A DNA stretch of 64,000 bases from Anderseniella sp963698275 (GCA_963698275.1 CAVOQE010000002.1:248001-312000), one strand, 5' to 3'. Counted from the stretch's first letter, positions 1 through 7,853 are shown. A program made the numbers and translations. The notes: generated by a model from the letters alone, not told the origin.

Positions 1-597
1 CGCGAACTTGCGAGACTGCTCGGCGACAGGCGCATAACCGCCTGTGGCATCGGTCCGGCCTGTGGTGTGGGGCATGACACGATCGAAAAAGTGCAAAGCG
101 TACTGGCTTCCGGATGCGCAGTGGTGCTGGACGCCGATGCCCTGACCAGTTTCGAGGGCAATCCCGACCTGCTGTTCAATGCGATCGGCGCGAAGCCGGA
201 CCGGCAGGTGATCCTGACGCCGCACGAAGGTGAGTTTGCCAGGCTTTTCAAAGGCGTGAACAAACCGTGTGGCTCAAAATGTGAGCGCGCCGCCGAAGCT
301 GCAAGAGCAAGTGGCGCGGTTGTCGTGCTGAAAGGCGCTGACACGGTGATTGCCGATAGTGACGGACGCAGTGCCATCAACGCAAATGCGCCTGCCTGGC
401 TTGCCACGGCCGGGTCCGGCGATGTCCTGGCGGGTCTGTGTCTCGGATTGCTGGCGCAAGGGGTACCGGCTTTTGAAGCCGCCGGTTGCGCTGTGTGGCT
501 GCACGGCGAAGCTGCCAACCGGTTTGGCCCCGGACTGATAGCGGAAGACCTGCCTGGCGGCATTCCTCACGCTCTGGAGAATCTGAACGATTTGTAA
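1..597 (+). CDS. nnr: NAD(P)H-hydrate dehydratase domain of Nnr/NnrD, 5' truncated
   Basis: This is the ADP/ATP-dependent dehydratase that returns damaged (S)-NAD(P)HX to NAD(P)H in the cytoplasm; in most bacteria it is the C-terminal half of the bifunctional Nnr protein, whose N-terminal half is the epimerase. The frame is open from base 1, so the gene begins outside the window and 198 codons are visible. Motifs seen in order are GIGPACG, LDADAL, LTPHEGEF, VLKGADTVI and ATAGSGDVLAG; the last carries the GSGD nucleotide-binding/catalytic aspartate of the ribokinase-like fold. Whether the epimerase half is present cannot be seen. In many alphaproteobacteria this gene follows glnB-glnA, which would lie to the left; that is only an expectation. 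Confidence 0.9.
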   Translation, partial: RELARLLGDRRITACGIGPACGVGHDTIEKVQSVLASGCAVVLDADALTSFEGNPDLLFNAIGAKPDRQVILTPHEGEFARLFKGVNKPCGSKCERAAEAARASGAVVVLKGADTVIADSDGRSAINANAPAWLATAGSGDVLAGLCLGLLAQGVPAFEAAGCAVWLHGEAANRFGPGLIAEDLPGGIPHALENLNDL

Positions 598-657
598 TCC
601 TGGTCTCGCAGTTTTGTGAGCGCGCCCGCTGAATTTGCTGTGTTAGGATGCAGGCCC

Positions 658-1176
658 ATGAAAACACGCGCATTTATGATATCGTTGTTCATGATAATAC
701 TGGTGCCGGCAGCGCTGGCAGCAGACGGGGTGCGGGCACTTCAGAGTCTTAAAAATGCACGGACGCTGGATGTGTCTGCAAAGCAATTCGAACCGGAAAG
801 CGTGCACGGCAAGCCGGTTATCGTGGCTTTTTTCGCTTCCTGGTGCCCGCCATGCACCGATGAGTTTGACGAAATGGCAAAGGTGCAGGCAGTCATTGGC
901 GACAGGCCGGTCACCTTTGTCGGCATCAACCTGTTCGAAGCCTGGGGCGGTGAGAAGGATCCCGCCCGCATGCAACGGTTTATTGCCCGTACCAGGCCGG
1001 AATTTGCCTTGGTTGACGGCAGCCCGGACATATCGGCGGCTTTTGGCACCATTGACCGCATTCCGACCGTGGCTGTTTTCGGAGCAGATGGCCGTGAAAC
1101 CTGGCGATTTGTGCACGAGCGCGGCGCCGTCAAAACCCATGCAACTGCCGAAGAGATCATCAAGGCGCTGCCGTGA
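658..1176 (+). CDS. Secreted thioredoxin-like (TlpA/ResA-type) thiol-disulfide protein
   Basis: A 172-residue protein with an N-terminal hydrophobic signal segment (residues 1-21, ending PAALA) followed by a thioredoxin fold. The redox motif WCPPC has cysteines at 63 and 66, preceded by VAFFAS, and a cis-proline segment RIPTVAVF lies near residue 140. The family reduces periplasmic disulfides, often for cytochrome c maturation or copper-site assembly; no such partner gene adjoins here, so the client is unknown. I start it at the ATG at 658, which has an AGGA sequence about ten bases upstream and places the signal peptide at the N-terminus; a GTG at 616 would add 14 residues ahead of the signal. 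It lies 60 bases after the previous gene, in the same direction. Confidence 0.82.
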   Translation: MKTRAFMISLFMIILVPAALAADGVRALQSLKNARTLDVSAKQFEPESVHGKPVIVAFFASWCPPCTDEFDEMAKVQAVIGDRPVTFVGINLFEAWGGEKDPARMQRFIARTRPEFALVDGSPDISAAFGTIDRIPTVAVFGADGRETWRFVHERGAVKTHATAEEIIKALP

Positions 1177-1203
1177 GTTGACAGAGTGTTGAATTTCAGG
1201 TGC

Positions 1204-1473
1204 TTAGGATCAGGACCTCTAATCTTATCCATTCTGCGGGAGGATATTTTGCCTTTGACGAGGCGAAAGGGCGCAGGAAACCGTCCGGTTTTCAAGACTT
1301 TTCAACGCTGTCAGGGGCAAAATAGACCCCGCCCTCCGGGTTTGAAAGAAGACACTCGCCTGAAGTCGAAAAATGCTCGAAAAGGCACAAAGCCTTGTCT
1401 TGCGCTTTTTCACCATCATTCGAATGTCTTCTTTCAAACAGAATTGCATAAGATTAAAGATCCTGATCCTAAA
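1204..1473. repeat. Imperfect nested inverted-repeat element, about 270 bp
   Basis: The left end (1204-1236) is matched, as reverse complement and with a few substitutions, by the right end (1439-1473); both arms contain TTAGGATCAGGA and TAATCTTAT. Inside, a second inverted pair is visible: TTTGAAAGAAGACACTCG near 1340-1358 against CGAATGTCTTCTTTCAAA near 1420-1438. No open frame in it resembles a transposase. It fills most of the gap between the thioredoxin-like gene and tRNA-Leu. It could be a non-autonomous transposable remnant or a structured RNA. The remaining 1474-1564 holds a short GC-rich stem (1528-1534 with 1544-1550) just ahead of the tRNA. Confidence 0.6.
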
Positions 1474-1564
1474 CCTCTGGCATACCCGCACATGCTTTGC
1501 TATACACCGGCGCGATTGCTGACGTACGGCGCGCTTGGTAAAGGCGCGCCGCTGGTCTTTTCAA

Positions 1565-1649
1565 GCGGGCGTGGCGGAATTGGTAGACGCACTAGATTTA
1601 GGTTCTAGCGGTGAAAGCTGTGGGGGTTCAAGTCCCTCCGCCCGCACCA
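1565..1649 (+). tRNA. tRNA-Leu (anticodon TAG)
   Basis: An 85-base cloverleaf with encoded CCA. The acceptor GCGGGCG (1565-1571) pairs with CGCCCGC (1639-1645). The anticodon stem CTAGA/TCTAG encloses loop TTTAGGT, giving TAG. The extended variable arm and the TTCAAGTCC T-loop are typical of class II leucine tRNAs. Confidence 0.95.
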
Positions 1650-1753
1650 GAGACTAAACGATCAGGGACTGTTGAATTTAACTGAAGGTTGGTATTGTCC
1701 GGGTCGAACCGGCGTCGGCCTTTGATGCAAGGCTCATAAGGATATTGAACATC

Positions 1754-3238
1754 ATGCAGGTGACCGAAACACTCAATGAAGGCCTCAAGCGCGAGCTTAA
1801 AGTCGTCATTCCGGCAGGAGACCTTCAGACTCGTGTAGACGAGCGTCTGGAAGAATTGAAAGCCACGGCCCAGATCAAGGGATTTCGGCCGGGCAAGGTG
1901 CCGATTGGTCACCTTAAAAAACTGTATGGCCAGTCGGCCATGGCGGAAGTCGTACAGAAATCCATTGAGACATCGAGCACCGAAGCCCTGAACGAAAAAA
2001 GCCTCAAGGCTGCCTATCAGCCGGAGATCGTGCTGCCGGAAGATGAAAAGGACGTCCAGGCGGTGATGAGCGGTGATGCCGACCTGTCCTTCACCATGAA
2101 CTTTGAAGTCGTCCCTGATATCGAGATCAAGGACTTCAAGAACCTCAAGGTTGAACGGCTGGTCGTTGAGGTCACGGACGAGCATCTCGACGAAGCTCTG
2201 GAAAACATTGCCGGCCAGTACAAGGACTATGAAGATCGCGCCAAGGGTGCGGCTGAAGACGGCGACCGCGTCACCATCAGCTTTGTAGGCAAGGTTGACG
2301 GCGAAGTGTTCGAGGGCGGCACGGCTGATGATGTGCCGCTGGAATTGGGGTCAGGTTCGTTTATCCCGGGCTTTGAAGAGCAGTTGGTCGGCACAAAACC
2401 CGGCGATGAAAAGACCGTAAAGGTCGCCTTTCCGGCAGAGTATGGTGTTGAGCACCTGGCCGGCAAGCCTGCTGAATTTGACGTGAAAGTCTCAAAGGTT
2501 GAACAGCCGAAGGCTGCCAACATCGATGAAGCATTTGCCGAAAAACTCGGCATGGAAAGCGTCGACAAGCTCAAGGAAATGGTCAAGGAACGCATCGCGG
2601 ATGAGTTTGGCAACATGTCCAATGCCAAGATGAAGCGCGATATGCTCGATGCGCTGGACGCAGAGTACAAGTTCGACCTGCCGTTAAAGCTGGTGGACCA
2701 GGAATTTGAGCAGATATGGGCTGCGCTTGAACGCGAGATGGAAGGTGAAGGCAAGACCTTTGCGGATGAGGACACCACCGAAGAAGAGGTTCGCACTGAA
2801 TACAAGGCCATTGCAGAACGCCGTGTGCGTCTTGGCCTGGTCATCGGCACCATCGGTGAGAATGCCGGTGTCACCATTGGTGATGAAGAACTGCAGCGCG
2901 GCCTGATGGACCGGGCACGGCAGTTCCCGGGTCAGGAAAAGGAAGTGTTCGAGTTCTATCGCAACAATCCCAATGCACTGGTCGAAATTCGCGGACCGCT
3001 GTTTGAGCAAAAGGTTGTCGACCATATTGCTGAGGCCGCCACCGTTACCGAGCGCTCGGTCAGCCGCGAGGCATTGCAGCACATGCTGGAGCATGACCAC
3101 GAGCATGGCGAAGAATGCGATCATCCCGATCATGATCATGGCTCAGATGCTAAGCCGGCCAAGAAAGCCGCTGCCAAGAAGCCGGCAGCCAAAAAGGCAC
3201 CGGCCAAGAAGGCAGTTGCCAAGAAGAAGGCCGACTGA
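1754..3238 (+). CDS. tig: Trigger factor, ribosome-associated chaperone and prolyl isomerase
   Basis: The protein binds the ribosome exit tunnel and shields nascent chains. The N-terminal ribosome-binding domain carries GFRPGKVP (the trigger-factor signature loop) near residue 45; an FKBP-type PPIase domain follows around 155-245 (GDRVTISFVGKVDGEVFEGG), then the helical C-terminal arms. At 494 residues it is longer than the usual 430-450 because of a tail with a histidine/acid stretch (HDHEHGEECDHPDHDHG) and a lysine/alanine repeat of about 30 residues. The ATG at 1754 gives the expected MQVTETLNEGLKRE start, with ATAAGGAT upstream; a TTG nine bases earlier is in frame but too close to the ribosome site. 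In many alphaproteobacteria tig lies near clpP-clpX-lon, as here. Confidence 0.96.
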   Translation: MQVTETLNEGLKRELKVVIPAGDLQTRVDERLEELKATAQIKGFRPGKVPIGHLKKLYGQSAMAEVVQKSIETSSTEALNEKSLKAAYQPEIVLPEDEKDVQAVMSGDADLSFTMNFEVVPDIEIKDFKNLKVERLVVEVTDEHLDEALENIAGQYKDYEDRAKGAAEDGDRVTISFVGKVDGEVFEGGTADDVPLELGSGSFIPGFEEQLVGTKPGDEKTVKVAFPAEYGVEHLAGKPAEFDVKVSKVEQPKAANIDEAFAEKLGMESVDKLKEMVKERIADEFGNMSNAKMKRDMLDALDAEYKFDLPLKLVDQEFEQIWAALEREMEGEGKTFADEDTTEEEVRTEYKAIAERRVRLGLVIGTIGENAGVTIGDEELQRGLMDRARQFPGQEKEVFEFYRNNPNALVEIRGPLFEQKVVDHIAEAATVTERSVSREALQHMLEHDHEHGEECDHPDHDHGSDAKPAKKAAAKKPAAKKAPAKKAVAKKKAD

Positions 3239-3255
3239 TCTGGAGCGGGATGAGA

Positions 3256-3690
3256 TTACAAATAGCCGATGAACCGTCCGCAAATGAGCGCGCCGGTCCA
3301 TGCGGCAAGAGAGATCAGGGCGGCCCAGGTGGTCGCCCTGTTTCGTGCCAGGTACACTGCGTTCAGAACACCAAGTGAGATCAGGGCCAGCTTGATCTGG
3401 AACAGGGGCATGGCGGCGTACTTGCGGGCATCGGTTGTAAACAACATGCCTCCGGCCAGCAACGCCAGCACAAGCCCGGACACAGCCACCGGCACCAGCA
3501 CGCGGGCCAGTCCGTCGGCTCCGACAGATTTCCACAGCCCGAGATAGCGAAGGTCGAGCGAAACAATTGAACCAAACAGCAGCGCGATACCTGCAATATG
3601 GGCCGTGTTGACGATCGGGTACAGCCAGCGCCAGGTGCGCATGGCATCGCCCAGCGTAGACTGTTCCAGGCTCAACAACAGCTGTTCCAC
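3256..3690 (-). CDS. DUF6644-like small integral membrane protein
   Basis: A 144-residue protein with about four predicted membrane spans: residues 25-47 (IVNTAHIAGIALLFGSIVSL), 63-83, 95-115 and 120-142. The conserved polar features are W-R-W-L-Y-P and NTAHI-GIALLFG near the N-terminus, which I associate with the uncharacterised DUF6644 family. It starts with GTG at 3690, two bases beyond the stop codon of the DUF6152 gene, so the two are almost certainly cotranscribed and translationally coupled. The function is unknown; the histidine in the first span could bind heme or metal, but that is inference. It converges on tig, with only 17 bases between the stops. Confidence 0.7.
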   Translation of the reverse strand: MEQLLLSLEQSTLGDAMRTWRWLYPIVNTAHIAGIALLFGSIVSLDLRYLGLWKSVGADGLARVLVPVAVSGLVLALLAGGMLFTTDARKYAAMPLFQIKLALISLGVLNAVYLARNRATTWAALISLAAWTGALICGRFIGYL

Positions 3691-3692
3691 AC

Positions 3693-4058
3693 CTAGTCCC
3701 GGTTCGGATACAGGTCGTATAATTTGCCGTCTATGGTGATGCGTTCCGCCTTGACCCGCTTTTCGGCTGCATCAGCCGACCGGCCGCCGGAAACCTTGAT
3801 TTCGGTGCCGGGTGCGAGCAGTTTTTCATCCAGGCCGGCGCGTTCGTGGCGCCAGGGCTGGCCTGCCTCAACGGTCCAGACATCGCCATCTGCGTCCACT
3901 TCAAGTACGCCGTGCGGATTGCCCAGGCGTGCGCTCTTGATGATCCCGGTGAGTTCAAAATTTCCATCGGCTGTCCAGCGCCAGCCGTGATGGGCCATGG
4001 CTGGCCCCGCGAAAGCCAGGCTCGTGATCCAAGTTATGAGACTGCGGCGGTTAATCAT
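3693..4058 (-). CDS. DUF6152 family secreted protein
   Basis: A 121-residue exported protein. It has a basic N-terminus (MINRRSL) followed by a hydrophobic stretch ending at PAMA, then HHGW immediately after the predicted cleavage site, the hallmark of DUF6152. The rest reads as a small beta-strand domain (FELTGIIKSARLGNPHGVLEV, WTVEAGQPWRHERAGL, GTEIKVSGGRSA). A strong ribosome site (GAGGGAGAA) lies seven bases before the ATG at 4058. It is the first gene of a two-gene unit with the DUF6644-like protein and is divergent from the GMC oxidoreductase gene. No biochemical role is known to me; in related genomes the pair tends to sit beside oxidoreductases, which I recall only as a tendency. Confidence 0.75.
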   Translation of the reverse strand: MINRRSLITWITSLAFAGPAMAHHGWRWTADGNFELTGIIKSARLGNPHGVLEVDADGDVWTVEAGQPWRHERAGLDEKLLAPGTEIKVSGGRSADAAEKRVKAERITIDGKLYDLYPNRD

Positions 4059-4080
4059 GATATTCTCCCTCAGAGCAACA

Positions 4081-4098
4081 TGGGTTCAATTGAACCCA
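4081..4098. promoter_or_regulatory. Perfect 18-bp palindrome in a divergent promoter region
   Basis: TGGGTTCAATTGAACCCA reads the same on both strands. It lies 22 bases upstream of the DUF6152 start and 115 bases upstream of the GMC oxidoreductase start. This position and perfect dyad symmetry are what an operator for a dimeric repressor would show; no regulator gene adjoins, so this is inference. Confidence 0.4.
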
Positions 4099-4138
4099 TA
4101 AAGTTGCTCGATCACTTTGAATTCGATCAGGTTTATGT

Positions 4139-4172
4139 TTTTTGGTTGATTCAACCAAAAACCATCCTGATC
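4139..4172 (+). repeat. Short palindromic repeat, copy 1
   Basis: A perfect inverted repeat with 11-base arms around a central T (4139-4161) is followed by CATCCTGATC. The same architecture and 25 or more identical bases recur at 5794-5838 in the same orientation, on the other side of the GMC gene, and on the opposite strand at 55144-55176. It looks like a dispersed intergenic element and may also be read as an operator. Confidence 0.55.
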
Positions 4173-4212
4173 TTGTTGCAGGCAGCAATCGTGACGTGTC
4201 AAAACAACAACC

Positions 4213-5769
4213 ATGCAAGCAGATTACATCATCATCGGGGCAGGGTCAGCGGGTTGCGCGCTGGCGTCACGCTTAAGTGAAAATCCTGACATTCGCGTAT
4301 TGTTGCTGGAAGCCGGCGGCAACAATACTTCCGCATTGCTGCGTGCACCTGCCGGCTTTGCAGCCCTGTTGCCGTGGCCGATCAGCAACTGGGCCTTCAG
4401 GACCGAACCTCAGCCAGGCCTGAAAGGGCGCAAAGGGTACCAGCCCCGTGGCAAAGGCCTTGGCGGCTCGTCAGCGATCAACGCCATGGTCTACACGCGC
4501 GGCCGCGAACGCGACTACGATGACTGGGAAGTTTCGGGCTGGCGCTGGCGTGATGTTGAACCCTCGTTCGCCGCGCTGGAAAACGGTGGCCTGACTGTAA
4601 GTGATCAGACAGAACCGTTTACGGCATCAACCATGTTTCTTGATGCCTGTGCAGCGTCCGGTCTGCCGCAAATGCCGGGATTTGACGAATTGGACACAGA
4701 AGCGTCCGGCCTGTATCGCACCACGATCCGGGACGGTGAAAGATGTTCATCAGCGGATGCATTTTTGCGGCCGGTCAGTGATCGCAAGAACCTGACCGTG
4801 CTGACCGGGGCAAGGGCTGGCGGCATACTGATTTCTGAAGGCCATGCCGTTGGCGTGCGCTACCACAAGGACAGGGCATGGCGCGAGGCGCTTGCCACCC
4901 ACGAAGTGATCCTGTGTGCAGGCGTTTTTCAGACCCCGCAATTGCTGATGCTGTCCGGTATCGGCCCGTCTCGAGAACTGCAGGCGCATAATATCCCGGT
5001 CCTGCTTGACATGCCGGGAGTAGGGGCAAACCTTCAGGATCATATTGACTACGTCATGACCTACAAGACCAAAACAGGTCCGGAGACGCTTGGGGCGTCT
5101 GCAAGTGGTGGCAAGGCGATCATGGATGCCGTGAAGCAATGGCGGAACCACCGCACCGGCAAGCTGACATCGCCGATTGCTGAAGCAGGTGCCTTCATCA
5201 AGAGCCGTGACGATCTGGAGACACCGGACCTGCAATTGCATTTTGCACCCGGCATTGTGGACAATCATGGCCGCAAGATGCATGCCGGGCATGGCATGTC
5301 GATCCATCTGTCACTGCTTAGGCCGAACTCGAGAGGCCGGGTGTCCCTCAACTCCAGGGACCCGCTGCAGGCACCGTTGATCAACCCGCAGTACTTGACC
5401 CATACCGATGACGTTGTCCGGTTGGTTGCAGGCTTCAAACGGGTCCGGCAGCTGTTTCAACATGAGGCGTTCGCGTCCATCCGGCGCAAGGACATGCACA
5501 CTGACGGCGTCGACAGCGATGCTGAAATCGTCAACTGGATCCGGAAGCGAGCCGATACACTTTACCACCCGGTCGGGACCTGCCGCATGGGCGGAGCGCA
5601 ACAGGCGATGAGTGTCGTCGGACCCGATCTCAAGGTAAATGGTATTGACGGGTTACGTGTGGCGGACGCATCCGTGATGCCCCGCATCATCTCCGCCAAC
5701 ACAAATGCAGCCGCCATGATGATCGGCTGGCGCGCCGGCGGCCTGATAGCCAAACAATCGGAGTTCTAG
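4213..5769 (+). CDS. GMC family FAD-dependent alcohol/choline dehydrogenase-like oxidoreductase
   Basis: At 518 residues it is close to the family's usual 530. The N-terminal FAD-binding motif is YIIIGAGSAGCALASRL (residues 5-21); the first GMC signature GKGLGGSSAINAMVYTRG lies near residue 83, the second signature region LMLSGIGPSRELQAHNIPVLLDMPGVG near 255-280 (described here in pieces: LMLSGIGP, then MPGVGANLQDH), and the C-terminal catalytic histidine in YHPVGTCRMG near 455 with NTNAAAMMIGWRAG at the end. The family oxidises alcohols (choline, polyethylene glycol, aliphatic alcohols) using FAD and passes electrons to quinone or cytochrome. There is no betaine-aldehyde dehydrogenase or BetI next to it, so choline is not favoured; the substrate is undetermined. 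It is divergent from the DUF6152/DUF6644 unit. Confidence 0.88.
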   Translation: MQADYIIIGAGSAGCALASRLSENPDIRVLLLEAGGNNTSALLRAPAGFAALLPWPISNWAFRTEPQPGLKGRKGYQPRGKGLGGSSAINAMVYTRGRERDYDDWEVSGWRWRDVEPSFAALENGGLTVSDQTEPFTASTMFLDACAASGLPQMPGFDELDTEASGLYRTTIRDGERCSSADAFLRPVSDRKNLTVLTGARAGGILISEGHAVGVRYHKDRAWREALATHEVILCAGVFQTPQLLMLSGIGPSRELQAHNIPVLLDMPGVGANLQDHIDYVMTYKTKTGPETLGASASGGKAIMDAVKQWRNHRTGKLTSPIAEAGAFIKSRDDLETPDLQLHFAPGIVDNHGRKMHAGHGMSIHLSLLRPNSRGRVSLNSRDPLQAPLINPQYLTHTDDVVRLVAGFKRVRQLFQHEAFASIRRKDMHTDGVDSDAEIVNWIRKRADTLYHPVGTCRMGGAQQAMSVVGPDLKVNGIDGLRVADASVMPRIISANTNAAAMMIGWRAGGLIAKQSEF

Positions 5770-5793
5770 AACTTTGAAAGCGATTGGCTTTAC

Positions 5794-5838
5794 GGCTTTT
5801 GATTGATTCAGTCAAAAGCCATGCTGATCTGGATCAGG
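5794..5838 (+). repeat. Short palindromic repeat, copy 2
   Basis: An inverted repeat with 13-base arms and one mismatch (5794-5806 with 5808-5820) is followed by ATGCTGATCTGGATCAGG. It aligns with the copy at 4139-4172, so the GMC gene is bracketed by direct copies of the element. Confidence 0.55.
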
Positions 5839-5864
5839 ACGCGGGAAGCCGAAACTTCCCGCGT
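5839..5864. terminator. Strong hairpin between convergent genes
   Basis: A ten-base stem (ACGCGGGAAG with CTTCCCGCGT) and six-base loop CCGAAA sits between the GMC gene stop (5769) and the TRAP binding-protein stop (5882). There is no run of T on either strand, so it is at best an atypical bidirectional terminator. Confidence 0.4.
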
Positions 5865-5881
5865 CACATCATCGCCAGTGA

Positions 5882-6973
5882 TTATATGCCGAGCACCCGG
5901 TTGCGCTGATTCGAGAACTCGATCTCGGCAACTTTGCGGAAGCCGCCAAGCTCACGCAGCTTGACCTGGAAATCGTCGTTGATTTTCGCGGCCAGGGGGG
6001 AATGGTTGCGGGTTTCCTCGAACACTTCCTTGGCTGCGACACCGAACGAGTCCCAGACATCTTCGTTGAACGAGCGCAGTTCCACACCGTGATCATTGAT
6101 CAGCTTGCTGAGATACTCACCATTGTTGGCTGAGGCCTCTTCGTGTTGAGCAGCGTGTTCTTCATTGCAGGCAGCGGTGATGATGGCCTTCTCGCTTGCC
6201 GACAGGTCTTCCCAGAACTTCTGGTTCATGCCGAAGGCGAGACCGCCGCCGGGTTCATGCATGCCGGCAGTGTAGTAGAACTTGGCTGCCTCATAGAACT
6301 TCATGAAGTAGTCGTTGTAGGGGCCAACCCACTCGGTTGCCTCGATAGCGCCTGACACCAGGTTTTCATAAATCTGGCCGCCGGGTAGCGATACGGTGGA
6401 GACCCCCAGCTTGGACATCACCGTGCCGCCAAGGCCCGGAATACGCATTTTCAGGCCCTTGAGATCGTCCGCTGAGTTGATTTCCTTGTTGAACCAGCCG
6501 CCCATCTGGGTACCGGTGCCCCCGCATGGCAGCGCCTTCAGACCGAATGAGCCGGACAGTTCGTCCCACAGGGCCTGGCCACCCTTGAACTTGATCCAGG
6601 CATTCCATTCCGGTGATGTCATGCCGAATGGCACCGATGTGAAGTAGGCAAATGCCGGATGCTTGCCGACCCAGTAATAATCAGCTGCTATATAGGCTTG
6701 CGAATTGCCGGATGCCACGTCGTCAAACACGTCAAACGCGCCGACGCGCTCACCCGCGGCGAAGTAAGTCGTGGTGATTGCACCTTCCGTGAGTTCGGTA
6801 ATGCGCGCCGCCAGACGCTGGGCACTGATACCAAGGCCCGGAAAATCCCGCGGCCAGGTCGAAACGATCACCAGTTCCTTCCTGGCTTGTGCGATTGCCG
6901 GTGTGGCGAGTGTGGAAGCGGCTGCGGCTGTGCCAGCAAGGGCGGCTCCCTGAATGAATTTACGGCGTTCCAT
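5882..6973 (-). CDS. TRAP transporter solute-binding protein (DctP/TakP type)
   Basis: A 363-residue periplasmic receptor that would deliver a carboxylate-type ligand to TRAP membrane subunits. A twin-arginine-style leader (MERRKFIQGAALAGTAAAAS, cleavage after PAIAQA) suggests folded export. The mature part shows the DctP fold, including RITELTEGAI, the conserved binding-site stretch MRIPGLGG that contains the arginine which clamps the ligand carboxylate, and IEATEWVGPYNDY. The last resembles alpha-keto-acid binding TakP proteins. The start at 6973 has GGGAG upstream; a longer frame to 7078 would bury the leader. No DctQ or DctM gene is in the window, so it is an orphan receptor here. It is divergent from clpP. 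Confidence 0.87.
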   Translation of the reverse strand: MERRKFIQGAALAGTAAAASTLATPAIAQARKELVIVSTWPRDFPGLGISAQRLAARITELTEGAITTTYFAAGERVGAFDVFDDVASGNSQAYIAADYYWVGKHPAFAYFTSVPFGMTSPEWNAWIKFKGGQALWDELSGSFGLKALPCGGTGTQMGGWFNKEINSADDLKGLKMRIPGLGGTVMSKLGVSTVSLPGGQIYENLVSGAIEATEWVGPYNDYFMKFYEAAKFYYTAGMHEPGGGLAFGMNQKFWEDLSASEKAIITAACNEEHAAQHEEASANNGEYLSKLINDHGVELRSFNEDVWDSFGVAAKEVFEETRNHSPLAAKINDDFQVKLRELGGFRKVAEIEFSNQRNRVLGI

Positions 6974-7104
6974 CAAAAAATACTCCCTGTTCAATTCAAT
7001 CAAATCAATGTTTTGGGAATTGCCGCAGAGAGCGGCCAGGCCCGCTGTTATCAGAACAGAAACCTTTATCTTTGCCAATATGGAGATTTGTTGCGACTGG
7101 CCCC

Positions 7105-7132
7105 TTTGACTGGGCGGGCAATTCGCCTATCT
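7105..7132 (+). promoter_or_regulatory. Candidate housekeeping-sigma promoter of clpP
   Basis: TTTGAC (7105-7110) and CTATCT (7127-7132) are separated by 16 bases, close to the alphaproteobacterial CTTGAC / CTATAT pattern. A start near 7139 would leave a leader of about 80 bases before the clpP ATG. A heat-shock-sigma reading is also possible and cannot be separated by eye. Confidence 0.35.
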
Positions 7133-7217
7133 ATTGTGCATCACTCAAGCGTCACGATTCTTTTGTCCGCGTGACGGTTTCCACTCACCTGTTCTTAAAA
7201 ACAAGGCCTGCTTTCCA

Positions 7218-7853
7218 ATGCGCGATCCGATAGAAACTTATGCTCAGCTCGTCCCCATGGTGGTGGAGCAAACAAACCGCGGCGAACGCTCTTATGACAT
7301 TTTTTCGCGGATGCTCAAGGAGCGCATCATCTTCATAACCGGCCCGGTTGAAGATCAGATGTCAACGCTGGTCGTGGCACAATTGCTGTTTCTTGAGGCT
7401 GAAAATCCCAAGAAGGAAATCGCCATGTACATCAATTCGCCTGGCGGCGTGGTTTCGTCCGGCCTGGCGGTTTACGATACCATGCAATTCATCAAACCGG
7501 CGGTTTCCACCACGGTGATCGGGCAGGCGGCTTCCATGGGGTCCCTCCTGCTGGCCGGCGGGGAGAAGGGCATGCGCTTCGCCTTGCCGAACGCCCGCGT
7601 CATGGTTCACCAGCCGTCCGGCGGCTTCCAGGGCCAGGCATCGGATATCGAACGCCATGCTCAGGACATTATCAAGATCAAGAAACGTCTGAACGAGATT
7701 TACGTGAACCATACCGGCCAGAGCTACGAAACGATTGAAAACACGCTCGACCGCGACCATTTCCTGACTTCTGCAGAAGCCAAGGATTTCGGTCTTGTCG
7801 ACGAGGTTATCGAAAAACGGCCTGAGACTGGTGGAGATGACAGCAAGAAATGA
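7218..7853 (+). CDS. clpP: ATP-dependent Clp protease proteolytic subunit ClpP
   Basis: The serine protease barrel that degrades proteins unfolded by ClpX or ClpA. At 211 residues it is full length. The catalytic triad is visible: Ser106 in GQAASMGSLLLAGG, His131 in RVMVHQPSGG and Asp180 in ENTLDRDHF. The ATG at 7218 gives the usual short N-terminus (MRDPIETYAQLVPMVVEQT); the frame extends to 7134 without family similarity. It is followed by clpX 248 bases later in the same direction. That gap has no gene, and it is long enough for a separate clpX promoter. Confidence 0.97.
   Translation: MRDPIETYAQLVPMVVEQTNRGERSYDIFSRMLKERIIFITGPVEDQMSTLVVAQLLFLEAENPKKEIAMYINSPGGVVSSGLAVYDTMQFIKPAVSTTVIGQAASMGSLLLAGGEKGMRFALPNARVMVHQPSGGFQGQASDIERHAQDIIKIKKRLNEIYVNHTGQSYETIENTLDRDHFLTSAEAKDFGLVDEVIEKRPETGGDDSKK

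Noticed and set aside
1186..1608. Open frame across the inverted-repeat element and into tRNA-Leu
   Set aside because: It runs into a tRNA gene, has no similarity and no ribosome site; the openness comes from the repeat.
6659..7174. 171-residue frame opposite the TRAP gene start and clpP promoter
   Set aside because: Opposite strand of a clear gene; no homology or ribosome site.
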